A stretch of DNA of 64,000 bases, from contig JAUNLK010000007.1 in NCBI GenBank assembly GCA_030535395.1, positions 1 through 64,000 on the forward strand. The letters run 5' to 3'. Each line of letters begins with the position of its first letter. The first letter of the stretch is position 1. The notes below the pieces were generated by a model. The model was not told where the DNA came from and did no database searches. It saw nothing but the letters and a program-made list of their open reading frames with translations. Of this stretch, positions 23,434 through 32,442 are shown one piece after another. The translations under genes were made by a program, and so were the position numbers. The DNA comes from Tissierellia bacterium (GTDB lineage: Bacteria > Bacillota > Clostridia > Tissierellales > Peptoniphilaceae).

Positions 23434-26070
23434 TTAAATTTTTGCCTGAAGCTCCCCTTGGCGCTCCTGGAGTTTTTCCACCATTTCTCGGTATTTTTCC
23501 ACTTTGTCCCGCTCGGCCTGCACCACTTCGGCCTTGGCCTTGCTGACGAAGTTTTCATTGGAGAGTTTCCGCTGGGCCCGCTGGAGCTCGTCCTGGGCCT
23601 TTTCCAGTTCCCGGGCCACTCGCTCCAGTTCCTTGGCGTAGTCCACCAGGTCCTTCATGGGGAGGAGGAGTTCGGCGCCGTCCAGTACTACAGTGAGGGC
23701 GTCCTCGTCCAATTCCCCTTCCAGGGCCTCCACCTGGGTGATATTGGCCAGGGTCTTGAAGTGGCGCCCCTCATTTTGGATGAGGGCCACCCGCTCATCA
23801 CTGCCCCGTACATAGAGGGGGCTCTTTCTAAAGGGCTCGATGTCCATTTCCGCCTTGGCATTGCGAAGGGCCCGAATGGCCTCCTGAACATAGGCGATGT
23901 CGGCCATTTCCTTGGTCCCCTCCCAGGGTCCCAACTGGGGCCATTGAGCCACAATGAGGTCCTCCTTGCGGCCGGGGAGATAGCTCCAAATTTCCTCGGT
24001 GATAAAGGGCATAAAGGGGTGGAGGAGTTTCAAAATGTCCTCCAGGACATAGATGAGGACGGCATAGACCTCCTCCCGGTCCTGGGTGTCCTCCCCGTAG
24101 AGGCGGGGCTTCACCATTTCAATGTACCAGTCGCAGAAGTCCTCCCAGATGAAGTCGTGGATGGTGTCGGCGGCAAAGCCAAATTCAAAGGCCTCCAGCT
24201 TTTCCGTCACCGTGGTAATGGTGCGGTTGAGCTTGGCCAGAATCCACTTGTCCTCGCTGATGAGTCTCGCGGGGTCGATGGTGGCATTTTGGAAGTCCTC
24301 GGGGAGATTCATGAGGACAAAGCGGGCGGCATTCCAGAGCTTGTTGCAGAAATTCCGATTGCTCTCCACTTTCTTCATAATAAAGCGCTGGTCCCCCCCG
24401 GGGGCAGTCCCCGTGCAGAGGGTGAAGCGGAGGGCGTCGGTGCCGTACTCGTCGATGACGTCCAGGGGGTCGATGCCATTGCCCAGGGACTTACTCATCT
24501 TCCGGCCCTCCTCGTCCCGCACCAGACCCGTGAGGTAGACGTGGTCGAAGGGGAGCTTTCCCGTCTGCTCCAGGGCGCTGAAGACCATGCGAATCACCCA
24601 GAAGAAGATGATGTCGTAGCCGGTGATGAGGACATCGGTGGGATAGAAGTACTCATAGTCCGCCGTCTCCTTGGGCCAGCCCAGGACCGAGAAGGGCCAC
24701 AGGGCCGAGGAGAACCAGGTGTCCAGGGTGTCGGGGTCCCGGTGGACCTTGGAGGAGCCGCAGGCGGTACACTCATGGATCTCCTCCTTGGAGACCATCA
24801 CTTCCCCGCAGTCGTCACAGTAGTAGACGGGGAGCTGGTGGCCCCACCAGAGCTGCCGGGAGATGGTCCAGTCCCGGATATTTTCCAGCCAGTGGCTGTA
24901 GATTTTGCCGAAGCGATCGGGGATGATATTGAGATCCCCGTCGGTGTAGGCCTTGAGGGCGGGCTCCGCCAGAGATTTCATCTCCACAAACCACTGCTTG
25001 GAGAGGAGGGGCTCGATGACGGTCTTACAGCGCTCACAGTGACCAATGGCATTGTGGTGGCTCTCTTCCTTGACGAAGAAGCCCCCCTCGGTGAAGTCCT
25101 GGATAATGGCCTTCCGGGCATCGTAGCGGTCGAGACCTGCGTACTTGCCGGCCTCGTCGTTTAAAGTGGCCGTTTCATCCATAATGATTCTGTGGCCCAA
25201 ATTGTGGCGGGCCCCCACCTCAAAGTCGTTGGGATCGTGGGAGGGGGTGATCTTCACGGCACCAGTGCCAAACTCCCGGTCCACATATTCATCGGCCACA
25301 ATGGGAATGAGGCGGTCCAAAATGGGGAGGCGGACCATCTTTCCCACCAGGTGCTGATAGCGCTCGTCCTCGGGGTGTACGGCCACGGCCATATCCCCGG
25401 GGATGGTCTCGGGGCGGGTGGTGGAAATTTCAATGAAGCTGTCCTCCCCCTCCACGGGATAGCGGAAGGTCCAAATTTTGCCGTCCTGCTCCTCGTGTTC
25501 CACTTCGGCATCGGAGAGGGCCGTCTTGTCGTGGGGACACCAGTTGATGATTCTGTGGCCCCGGTAGATGAGGCCCTTTTCGTAGAGGCGCACAAAGACC
25601 TCCAGCACGGCATCGGAGAGGTCCTCGTCCAGGGTGAAGCGCTCCCGGTCCCAGTCACAGGAGACCCCCAGCTTCTTCAGCTGATTTTTAATATTGCCGC
25701 CGTACTCCTCGGTCCAGGCCCAGGCCTCCTCCAGGAATTTCTCCCGGCCCAATTCCTCCTTGGTGATCCCTCGCTGGGCCAGTCGCTCCACCACTTTCAC
25801 CTCGGTGGAGATGGAGGCGTGGTCGGTGCCGGGGACCCAGAGGGCAGCGTAGCCCGCCATTCGCTTGTAGCGAATGAGGATGTCCTGGAGGGTGTTGTTC
25901 ATGGCGTGACCCATGTGGAGATTCCCCGTCACATTGGGTGGGGGCATGACAATGGTGAAGGGCTTCTTCGCGGGATCGATCTCGGGGTGGAAGGCGCCGG
26001 ATGCCATCCAGTGACTGTAGAGTCGCTCCTCAAAGTCCTTGGGTTCGTAGACTTTTTTCATTCTTTCCAT
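23434..26070 (-). CDS. valS: Valyl-tRNA synthetase
   Basis: Class I synthetase that charges and proofreads tRNA-Val. It has 878 residues from the ATG at 26070, which has GAGGAG directly upstream; an ATG 30 bases earlier lacks a better site. The HIGH motif is HMGH near residue 43 (PPPNVTGNLHMGH), the KMSKS loop is KMSKS near residue 520, and zinc-like knuckles (CERCKT; CDDCGE, CTACGS) sit in the catalytic/editing part. A C-terminal coiled-coil arm (about the last 65 residues) is typical of bacterial ValRS. Expression is controlled by the upstream T-box. Confidence 0.97.
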   Translation of the reverse strand: MERMKKVYEPKDFEERLYSHWMASGAFHPEIDPAKKPFTIVMPPPNVTGNLHMGHAMNNTLQDILIRYKRMAGYAALWVPGTDHASISTEVKVVERLAQRGITKEELGREKFLEEAWAWTEEYGGNIKNQLKKLGVSCDWDRERFTLDEDLSDAVLEVFVRLYEKGLIYRGHRIINWCPHDKTALSDAEVEHEEQDGKIWTFRYPVEGEDSFIEISTTRPETIPGDMAVAVHPEDERYQHLVGKMVRLPILDRLIPIVADEYVDREFGTGAVKITPSHDPNDFEVGARHNLGHRIIMDETATLNDEAGKYAGLDRYDARKAIIQDFTEGGFFVKEESHHNAIGHCERCKTVIEPLLSKQWFVEMKSLAEPALKAYTDGDLNIIPDRFGKIYSHWLENIRDWTISRQLWWGHQLPVYYCDDCGEVMVSKEEIHECTACGSSKVHRDPDTLDTWFSSALWPFSVLGWPKETADYEYFYPTDVLITGYDIIFFWVIRMVFSALEQTGKLPFDHVYLTGLVRDEEGRKMSKSLGNGIDPLDVIDEYGTDALRFTLCTGTAPGGDQRFIMKKVESNRNFCNKLWNAARFVLMNLPEDFQNATIDPARLISEDKWILAKLNRTITTVTEKLEAFEFGFAADTIHDFIWEDFCDWYIEMVKPRLYGEDTQDREEVYAVLIYVLEDILKLLHPFMPFITEEIWSYLPGRKEDLIVAQWPQLGPWEGTKEMADIAYVQEAIRALRNAKAEMDIEPFRKSPLYVRGSDERVALIQNEGRHFKTLANITQVEALEGELDEDALTVVLDGAELLLPMKDLVDYAKELERVARELEKAQDELQRAQRKLSNENFVSKAKAEVVQAERDKVEKYREMVEKLQERQGELQAKI

Positions 26071-26106
26071 AATCTCCTCTTTCCTCCTGATTCTGGGCAA
26101 TGCCCT

Positions 26107-26320
26107 AAAAATAAAAAATCCCGCCCCATAAAGGACGAGATTTTCGCGGTACCACCTTTTTTCCGCGGAAAACCCGCGGCACTTTGACAGATAACGGCTG
26201 CTACCGTAGCAATGCTAAACTGGAGGGCAACCCGTCCCTCCCGCCACAGGTGCTCACAGCGCCCCACCCTCTCTGAAGTGGCCTTTGGAAGAACTCCTCC
26301 CTCGTTCCGTTTTATGCTTT
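26107..26320 (-). promoter_or_regulatory. T-box riboswitch of valS
   Basis: Leader RNA that senses uncharged tRNA. The T-box sequence GGTGGTACCGCG is at 26156-26145 on the minus strand; its UGGU would pair with the ACCA end of tRNA-Val. The terminator is AAATCTCGTCC paired with a GGCGGGATTT side (26143-26115) followed by a U-rich run. Stem I elements such as AGAGA lie upstream. I could not fix the specifier codon with confidence. Uncharged tRNA-Val would stabilise the antiterminator and allow valS transcription. Confidence 0.93.
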
Positions 26321-26326
26321 TTTATT

Positions 26327-26355
26327 ATTATAAAGGGGCCTGGGCCCCACGTCAA
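26327..26355 (-). promoter_or_regulatory. valS T-box promoter
   Basis: TTGACG (26350-26355) and TATAAT (26327-26332), 17 bases apart on the minus strand. It starts the T-box transcript just after trpS ends. Confidence 0.8.
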
Positions 26356-26387
26356 ACCCCAGTGGCGGAACCACTCCAGGGGCGTGC

Positions 26388-27380
26388 CTAGTATCTGCCC
26401 ACAAAGCCCACTTTCCGGTAGACCTTCCTGAGGGTCTTCCGGGCCAGGGCCGAGGCCCGCTGGGCGCCGTCCTTGTAGATGGCCTCCAGTGCCTCCTTGT
26501 CCTGGCGGAGCTCATGGAAGCGCTCCTGAATGGGACTGAGCTCTGCGATGATGGACTCGGCCACTTCCTCCTTGAGGGCGGCGTAATTTTTCCCTTCAAA
26601 GTGCTGGAGGGCCTCCTGGGCGGTGATCTTTTCGAAGGCGGCGTAGATGTCCAAAAGATTCTTCACTCCGGGCTGCTCGTCGCTGTAGCGAATGACCCCC
26701 TCGGAGTCGGTGACCGCCCGGGAGATCTTCCGGCGAATGGTGTCGGCATCGTCCAGAATGAGGATGAAGCCATTGGCATTGTCGTCGGACTTGCTCATCT
26801 TCTTGCTGGGCTCCTGGAGGCTCATGACCCGGGCCCCCACCTTGGGTGCCATGATGTCCGGCAGGGTGAAGGTCTCGGAGTAGTGGCTGTTGAAGCGCTG
26901 AGCGATGTCTCGAGTGAGCTCAATGTGCTGGCGCTGGTCCTCTCCCACGGGGACCAGGGAGGCCTGATAGAGGAGGATGTCCGCTGCCATGAGAACGGGG
27001 TAGTTGAGGAGCCCCGCCAGGACCTCCTTCTGCTTTTGGGCCTTATCCTTGTACTGGGTCATGCGATTGAGCTGTCCCACCCCCACCATGGTGTTTAAAA
27101 TCCAGCCCAGCTCCACATGCTCCGGCACATGGGACTGAATGTAGATGATGGACTTCTCGGGATCCAGCCCACAGGCGAGATACAGGGCCAAGAGGTCCAG
27201 GGTGTTCTTTCTCAGGGTGGCGGGCACCTGGGGCACGGTGATGGCGTGCATGTCCACGATGCAGTAGAGGCAGTTGTACTCCTCCTGGAGCTCGGCAAAA
27301 TTGGACAGGGCCCCGATGTAGTTGCCAATGGTCAGAGAGCCGGAGGGCTGAATACCTGAGTATACGATTTTCTTATCCAT
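26388..27380 (-). CDS. trpS: Tryptophanyl-tRNA synthetase
   Basis: Class I synthetase for tRNA-Trp, 330 residues from the ATG at 27380 with a GAAGGAAG site. The HIGH-like signature IQPSGSLTIGNYIGAL is near residue 9 and KMSKSDDN near residue 197. The spacing between catalytic halves matches bacterial TrpRS. It lies 35 bases after the deaminase stop and probably shares its transcript. The tRNA-Trp gene itself is at 50632-50706. No T-box is seen upstream. Confidence 0.96.
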   Translation of the reverse strand: MDKKIVYSGIQPSGSLTIGNYIGALSNFAELQEEYNCLYCIVDMHAITVPQVPATLRKNTLDLLALYLACGLDPEKSIIYIQSHVPEHVELGWILNTMVGVGQLNRMTQYKDKAQKQKEVLAGLLNYPVLMAADILLYQASLVPVGEDQRQHIELTRDIAQRFNSHYSETFTLPDIMAPKVGARVMSLQEPSKKMSKSDDNANGFILILDDADTIRRKISRAVTDSEGVIRYSDEQPGVKNLLDIYAAFEKITAQEALQHFEGKNYAALKEEVAESIIAELSPIQERFHELRQDKEALEAIYKDGAQRASALARKTLRKVYRKVGFVGRY

Positions 27381-27415
27381 ACTTCCTTCTTTCGAGAGAT
27401 TCACAGAGTGGCAGT

Positions 27416-28717
27416 TCACTTTCTTTTTCTTTGGTCGTGGGCCTTTTTCCGCTCCAAGAGGGCCGTGAGGCGCTGGCGGACCTCCTCCTGGACCTCTTCC
27501 AAATTGATCCTAGTGAGCTTGCGGTCCTTGAGGATGAACTTACCGTCGCAGAGGACGTGGCGGACATCCTCGCTACTGGCGGAGTAGACCAGAGCGGAGA
27601 TGAGATTGTTTCTGGGGGTGAAATTGAGGCTTGTGAGGTCGAAGAAGGCCAGATCCGCCTTCTTGCCCACTTCAATGCTCCCCAGCTCCTCTTCCTGGCC
27701 CATGGCCTTGGCCCCATTGATGGTGGCCATTCTCAGGACCTCGGCGGCGGGCACGGCCTCGGGGTCCAGGGTCAGGGCCTTGTTGACGATTCCCGCCAGG
27801 TGCATCTCCTCTAAAATATTTTGATTGTTGTTGCTGCTGTCCCCATCGGTGCCCAGGGCAATGGTGAGGCCCTTTTCCAGCATTTTGACAATGGGGGTGA
27901 AGCCACTGGCGAGTTTTAAATTGCTGGTGGGATTGTAGACGGGGAAGAATTTCTCGGGATCCACCCGGTCCATCTCCTCCTCCGTCATATAGACGCAGTG
28001 GGCGGCAATGGTGTGCACCTCATCGTAGCCCAGGTCCATATAGTAGTTCACCGGAGTCACCCCGTGCTCCTTGAGGCAGTCGTTCACTTCCACCTGGGTC
28101 TCGGAGGCGTGGGTGTGGACGATGCCGTCCATCTCCTTGGTCATCTCCAGGACCTGCTTCAGATAGTCCTTGCTATTGGTGTAGATGGCGTGGGGGGCGG
28201 GGACCACCTTCACTCTGCCATCGGCGGCATTGTGGTAGTTCTCGTAGAGCTCCCGCACTTCCTTGAGCTTGGCTTCTCCGTCCCCGGTGATGTCGGTGAG
28301 GCCCCGAGTGGCCAGCAGCCGCATGCCAATTTCATCGGCCCCCTGGGCCACCCGGTCCATTTCGTAGTACATATCATTGACCAGAGTGGTACCGCTCTTA
28401 ATGGCCTCGGCCATGGACAGGAGGCTGCTCCAATAGATGTCCTCGGGGGTCAAGTGGGCCTCCAGGGGCCAAATGGCCTCGTTGAGCCACACCTGGAGGT
28501 TCATATCGTCGGCCAAATTTCTAAAGTAGCTCATTCCCAAATGGCTGTGGGCATTGATAAAGCCGGGCACCAACAACAGATCCGAGTACTCCGTCTGAGC
28601 ATTTGAATCTTGGGTGGGCTCAATGGCGGTGATTCGCTCCCCCTCCACAGTGAGGTCCACATGGGAGATGACCTCTCCTTGGATTACATCGATGTATTGG
28701 GTATTGATAAATTTCAT
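27416..28717 (-). CDS. mtaD: Amidohydrolase, 5'-methylthioadenosine/S-adenosylhomocysteine deaminase type
   Basis: Cytoplasmic metal-dependent deaminase of the ATZ/TRZ branch, 433 residues. Metal ligands are visible as HSHLG near residue 57, HTHASE near residue 200, AAHCVYM near residue 236 and a late Asp in LGTDGDSSNN near residue 310. The pattern PLEAHLTPEDIYWSS fits the MTA/SAH deaminase group, which turns the adenosine moiety into inosine; related guanine or cytosine deaminases cannot be excluded. It is the first gene before trpS and is divergent from rpsD. Confidence 0.87.
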   Translation of the reverse strand: MKFINTQYIDVIQGEVISHVDLTVEGERITAIEPTQDSNAQTEYSDLLLVPGFINAHSHLGMSYFRNLADDMNLQVWLNEAIWPLEAHLTPEDIYWSSLLSMAEAIKSGTTLVNDMYYEMDRVAQGADEIGMRLLATRGLTDITGDGEAKLKEVRELYENYHNAADGRVKVVPAPHAIYTNSKDYLKQVLEMTKEMDGIVHTHASETQVEVNDCLKEHGVTPVNYYMDLGYDEVHTIAAHCVYMTEEEMDRVDPEKFFPVYNPTSNLKLASGFTPIVKMLEKGLTIALGTDGDSSNNNQNILEEMHLAGIVNKALTLDPEAVPAAEVLRMATINGAKAMGQEEELGSIEVGKKADLAFFDLTSLNFTPRNNLISALVYSASSEDVRHVLCDGKFILKDRKLTRINLEEVQEEVRQRLTALLERKKAHDQRKRK

Positions 28718-28810
28718 ACTTGCCTCCTAATCTCGCTAACCATTGTACCAAAAATCCCCGGGTAACGGTAGAAAATGAGGGAATTTAGGGACATTTGCCC
28801 CCCGCCGCCC

Positions 28811-28839
28811 TTTACTTTCCCCCTGGCATTTGCTATACT
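28811..28839 (+). promoter_or_regulatory. rpsD promoter
   Basis: TTTACT at 28811-28816 and TATACT at 28834-28839 with a 17-base spacer; the leader to the TTG start is about 45 bases. Confidence 0.7.
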
Positions 28840-28890
28840 ATTTAGCGGTTCTAAATTATCGCGGCAAATTTAATTTAGAGGTGAAGTACA

Positions 28891-29484
28891 TTGGCAAGAA
28901 TGATGGGACCCCGCTTTAAACAGGCGCGCAGACTGGGTCTAAATGTAGTAGGACATCCGAAGGCCATGAATCGTGCCGGTCGCGGTACTGCCCGTTCCGA
29001 TCGTAAAATGACGGAATACGGTAAGCAGCTTTTGGAAAAACAACGTTTGAGAGCATATTACGGAGTCATGGAGAAGCAATTCGTCCGCCTGGTGGAAGAA
29101 GCCTCCAAGAGTGACGAGCAAACCGGTCCCGCACTGGTAAAACTCTTGGAATGCCGTCTGGACAATCTGGTGTATCGTCTGGGCTTTGCACAATCCATCC
29201 GTCAAGCACGTCAAATGGTTACCCACGGCCACATGCTGGTCAATGGCCAAAAAGTAGACATCCCCTCCTACCGCTGTGCAGTGGGCGATGAAATTGCTTT
29301 GGCCCCCCGTGGTCGCAAAGTGGACATGTTTAAGGAAAACTTCCAAAACAACTTTGTCACCTCCTATCCCTATCTGACCAAGGATGAGGAGTTCAAGGGT
29401 AAACTGGTGTCTGAGCCCAATCGTGAAGACATCCCCATTGAAATTGAAGATCAACTGATCGTAGAATTCTACTCCGGGAAATAA
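28891..29484 (+). CDS. rpsD: 30S ribosomal protein S4
   Basis: Primary 16S rRNA-binding protein of the small subunit, 197 residues. The N-terminus [16 protein letters not shown] is the zinc-free ('C-minus') type, with no CxxC. The S4 RNA-binding domain is seen as [15 protein letters not shown] and [15 protein letters not shown] near residues 90-120. The start is TTG with a GAGGTGA site six bases before. It stands alone with its own promoter and terminator rather than in the S13-S11-S4-rpoA operon. Codon use is less GGG/CCC-biased, as expected for a highly expressed gene. Confidence 0.97.
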   Translation: MARMMGPRFKQARRLGLNVVGHPKAMNRAGRGTARSDRKMTEYGKQLLEKQRLRAYYGVMEKQFVRLVEEASKSDEQTGPALVKLLECRLDNLVYRLGFAQSIRQARQMVTHGHMLVNGQKVDIPSYRCAVGDEIALAPRGRKVDMFKENFQNNFVTSYPYLTKDEEFKGKLVSEPNREDIPIEIEDQLIVEFYSGK

Positions 29485-29492
29485 GCTCTTGG

Positions 29493-29522
29493 AAGGACTG
29501 AGCGTGGCTCAGTCCTTTTTTC
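29493..29522 (+). terminator. rpsD terminator
   Basis: AAGGACTGAGC (29493-29503) pairs with GCTCAGTCCTT (29507-29517), T-run to 29522. Confidence 0.92.
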
Positions 29523-29579
29523 TTATCTGGACATTGGGGGCCCTCCGGGGCAATTTGCCCGAGCTTTGTCCCGTGCTTG

Positions 29580-29588
29580 TGCTATAAT
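29580..29588 (+). promoter_or_regulatory. Extended -10 promoter of murC
   Basis: TGCTATAAT, a TGN extended -10 with perfect TATAAT at 29583-29588, 21 bases before the murC ATG; -35 weak. Confidence 0.6.
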
Positions 29589-29609
29589 TTAGTTATCTAG
29601 GAGGAATTC

Positions 29610-31010
29610 ATGTTTCAGTTTACCTTGCACAATCAAGATTTTCATCACATACATTTCATCGGCATTGGCGGCATCTCCATGAGTGGACTGGCGGAGCTCA
29701 TGCACTCCGAGGGCTACACCATCTCCGGCAGCGATGCCAAGGAGTCGTCCATCACCAAGCACCTCATGGATTTGGGGATCAAAGTGAGCTATGGCCACAG
29801 CGAAGGGAACATTCAGGGGGCGGACCTGGTGGTCTACACCGATGCCATCTCCATGAACAATCCCGAGTTTCAGGCGGCCCTCCGCTCCAAGGTGGATTTG
29901 GTGGACCGGGCCTCCTTCCTGGGGGCCATTATGAGAAATTACCGCACCTCCATTGCCGTCTCGGGCACCCACGGCAAGACCACCACCACCAGTATGATCG
30001 CCACGGCCATGAAGGACCACCCGGCCAGGCCCACCATCATGCTGGGGGGCATCCTGGGGGACCTCAAGGGGAACATTCAAGTGGGAGAGGACGAGTACTT
30101 TCTCACCGAGGCCTGTGAGTACCGGGCCAATGTGCTGAAGTACTTCCCCACCACCGCCATCATCCTCAATATCGACGAGGACCATCTGGACTTTTTCGAC
30201 AATATCGAACACATTCTCCAGACCTTTGAGGGCTATGTGGTGAATCTTGGCGAGGAGGGCATTCTCATCCTCAACAAGGACGATGCCAATACCATGACCA
30301 TGGCAGCAAAGGCCAAGGCGAGAATTGTCACCGTCTCCCAAAATGGAGAGGCCGACTACGAGGCCAGAGAGGTCACCGTCTCGGACAGCGGGCTGCCCTC
30401 CTATGAACTCTGGATTCGAGGGGAAAAGCACGGGCAGGTTCAGCTGGGGGTCATGGGCCTTCACAATGTGTCCAACTCCCTGGCCGCCATCGCCTCCATG
30501 GTGGAAAATGGCGTCCCCGTGGACCAGGCCGTCTCCGGGGTCCAGCGGTATCACGGAGTGGGCCGGAGACTGGAGTACAAGGGAAATCTGTCGGGGATCA
30601 CCATCTACGACGACTACGCCCATCACCCCACGGAGATCCAGACCAGCCTCAATGCCCTGAGATCTGTGACGAAAAACCGCCTCATCACCATCTTCCAGCC
30701 CCACACCTACACCCGGACCAAGCTCCTCTTGGACAGCTTTGCCACCTCCTTTGGCATTGCCGATCTCACCATCATCACCGACATCTACGCCGCCCGGGAA
30801 AAGGACTACGGCGACATCCACAGCAAGACCCTGGTGGACGCCATCCGCCAACAGGGGGACACCGCCTGCTATATGTCGGGCTTTGAAGAGGTAAAAGAAT
30901 TCATCCTAAAACACGGACAGCCCGGAGACCTGGTGGTCACCATGGGCGCGGGAGATGTCTACCAAATCGGAGAAATGCTCCTAAAAACTGAATCCGAAGC
31001 CTCCGCTTGA
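29610..31010 (+). CDS. murC: UDP-N-acetylmuramate--L-alanine ligase
   Basis: Cytoplasmic Mur ligase that adds L-alanine to UDP-MurNAc, the first peptide step of peptidoglycan. It has 466 residues. The N-terminal Rossmann domain shows FIGIGGISMSGLAEL (17-30) and the ATP loop GTHGKTTTT is at 119-127. The central ligase domain has DEDHLDFF and the C-terminal domain DDYAHHPTEI. GGAGGAATT precedes the ATG. It is a single plus-strand gene, with an extended -10 promoter and a terminator. Confidence 0.97.
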   Translation: MFQFTLHNQDFHHIHFIGIGGISMSGLAELMHSEGYTISGSDAKESSITKHLMDLGIKVSYGHSEGNIQGADLVVYTDAISMNNPEFQAALRSKVDLVDRASFLGAIMRNYRTSIAVSGTHGKTTTTSMIATAMKDHPARPTIMLGGILGDLKGNIQVGEDEYFLTEACEYRANVLKYFPTTAIILNIDEDHLDFFDNIEHILQTFEGYVVNLGEEGILILNKDDANTMTMAAKAKARIVTVSQNGEADYEAREVTVSDSGLPSYELWIRGEKHGQVQLGVMGLHNVSNSLAAIASMVENGVPVDQAVSGVQRYHGVGRRLEYKGNLSGITIYDDYAHHPTEIQTSLNALRSVTKNRLITIFQPHTYTRTKLLLDSFATSFGIADLTIITDIYAAREKDYGDIHSKTLVDAIRQQGDTACYMSGFEEVKEFILKHGQPGDLVVTMGAGDVYQIGEMLLKTESEASA

Positions 31011-31021
31011 GGGAGGACTCA

Positions 31022-31051
31022 GAACCCCACAGTGCCCTGTGGGGTTTTTTT
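31022..31051 (+). terminator. murC terminator
   Basis: AACCCCACAG pairs with CTGTGGGGTT, followed by a T-run ending at 31051. Confidence 0.9.
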
Positions 31052-31461
31052 GTGCCTTCCGGGGTTTTTGAAAAGCAGCTGAGCCCTGCCAGGGCCGGGC
31101 CCAAACAAATATCCACGGTGGAATATCCGTATCCCAGGCCCCACCTCTCCCGTCCAGAGGCACTTTCCAAACTTTTCCGTGAAAAGTAAAATTCTATATT
31201 CTCCGCCTGGGGATGTGCAAATATCCCGGACGGATCTTTTTATGCCTTGAATTTACAATCCAAGTGCAAACAAACTTGTACCCCCTTACCCCCATAAAAT
31301 GTAATTTTCAAAAAACAATTGAGGAGGGCACTAGTCTACGCCAGTGAAGTCACGAAATTTCAGCATTAAAGATCCAGTGGCCAAAGAGTTGTACACTGTG
31401 ATGATCCGGTTGAGCTTTACCTGTGATGGAATCCGTCAAGGGCCCCTCCCGAATTTTCCAC
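31052..31461. other. Gene-free spacer between murC and the BMP importer
   Basis: About 400 bases with no credible gene. It includes a near-palindrome around AATATCCACGGTGGAATAT (31109-31127) and CAAGT/ACTTG flanking a short core (31259-31277). The right part is A/T-rich. I see no promoter with good -35 and -10 boxes and no family match. Confidence 0.4.
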
Positions 31462-31493
31462 AAAAAAAGATCCCCCAGATATCCGGAGGATCT
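31462..31493 (-). terminator. Terminator of the BMP importer operon
   Basis: AGATCC arms (31468-31473 with 31488-31493) around a CCGGATAT core; the A-run 31462-31468 gives a U-run on the minus strand. Confidence 0.8.
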
Positions 31494-31503
31494 CCCTTGT
31501 GCT

Positions 31504-32442
31504 TTACTTGTGTCGCTCATAGGGCAGACCATTGGCCTTGGGGCCCCGGGCCTCGCCCACGAAGAGGATCATGGCTGCCATGGTGATGATGTAGGGCAGC
31601 ATATTGAGGAGATTGGGGTTTACGGAGATCCCCGTGGAGCCCAGGAAGACCACCAGACCCTCCGCCGCCCCGAAGAGGAGGCAGGCCAGGAGGGTGGTGT
31701 GGGGCTTCCAGCCCCCGAAGATCACGGCGGCCAGGGCGATGTAGCCCTGTCCACTGACCAGGGTCTCCCGGAAGTTGGCCACCACGGCCAGGGAGAGGCT
31801 GGCGCCCCCCAGTCCGGCGAAGAAGCCCGAGGCCAGGACCCCGATGTATTTGATCTTGTAGACGTCGATCCCCAGAGTTTCCGCCGCCTGGGGGTGTTCC
31901 CCCACCGCCCGAATTCTCAGGCCCAGCTTGGTCCGGTAGAGGACGAAGAAGACCACCGGCACAATGAGCAGGGCAATGTACACGGTGACATACTGATTGA
32001 AGATGATGGCAGGCACCGAGCCCGACTCAAAGAGTCCCCCCAGGACCCGGGGAAGTTTGTTTTGGAAGGGAATGGGCTCCGTCATGGCCGCCCCGTCAAA
32101 GAAGATCCGGGCCAGGAAGATGGCCAGCCCCGGACCCAGGAGATTGATGGCGGTACCACTGACCACGTGGTCGGCGCCAAAGTGGATGGTGGCCACGCCG
32201 TGGAGGAGGGAGATGGCCATGCCCCCCAGTCCCCCGCACAAAAAGGCCAGCCAGGGATTGCCCGTGTAGAAGCCCACGGTGGCCCCGATGAGGGCCCCGA
32301 TGGTCATCATTCCCTCCAGGCCGATATTGACCACGCCGGTGTTCTCACTGAGGACGCCCCCCATGGCGGTGAAAATCAAAGGCGCCGCATAGAGGAGGGT
32401 GATCCCCAAAATGGAAGCAATGCTGAAAATAAGATTATTCAC
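31504..32442 (-). CDS. Nucleoside ABC transporter permease 2
   Basis: Membrane-spanning subunit of a BMP-type nucleoside importer, 312 residues with about eight to ten hydrophobic spans. The sequence NTGVVNIGLEGMM near residue 34 is the hallmark of this permease branch (NupQ/YufQ-like). I choose GTG at 32442, where AAGGGGG sits upstream and hydrophobic sequence begins; an upstream frame start would add a low-complexity Ser/Pro tail that overlaps the neighbour. The start overlaps the stop of permease 1 by eight bases. It works with permease 1, the ATPase and the lipoprotein. Confidence 0.9.
   Translation of the reverse strand: MNNLIFSIASILGITLLYAAPLIFTAMGGVLSENTGVVNIGLEGMMTIGALIGATVGFYTGNPWLAFLCGGLGGMAISLLHGVATIHFGADHVVSGTAINLLGPGLAIFLARIFFDGAAMTEPIPFQNKLPRVLGGLFESGSVPAIIFNQYVTVYIALLIVPVVFFVLYRTKLGLRIRAVGEHPQAAETLGIDVYKIKYIGVLASGFFAGLGGASLSLAVVANFRETLVSGQGYIALAAVIFGGWKPHTTLLACLLFGAAEGLVVFLGSTGISVNPNLLNMLPYIITMAAMILFVGEARGPKANGLPYERHK

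Noticed and set aside
23458..25164. Plus-strand frame opposite valS
   Set aside because: Antisense shadow of valS.
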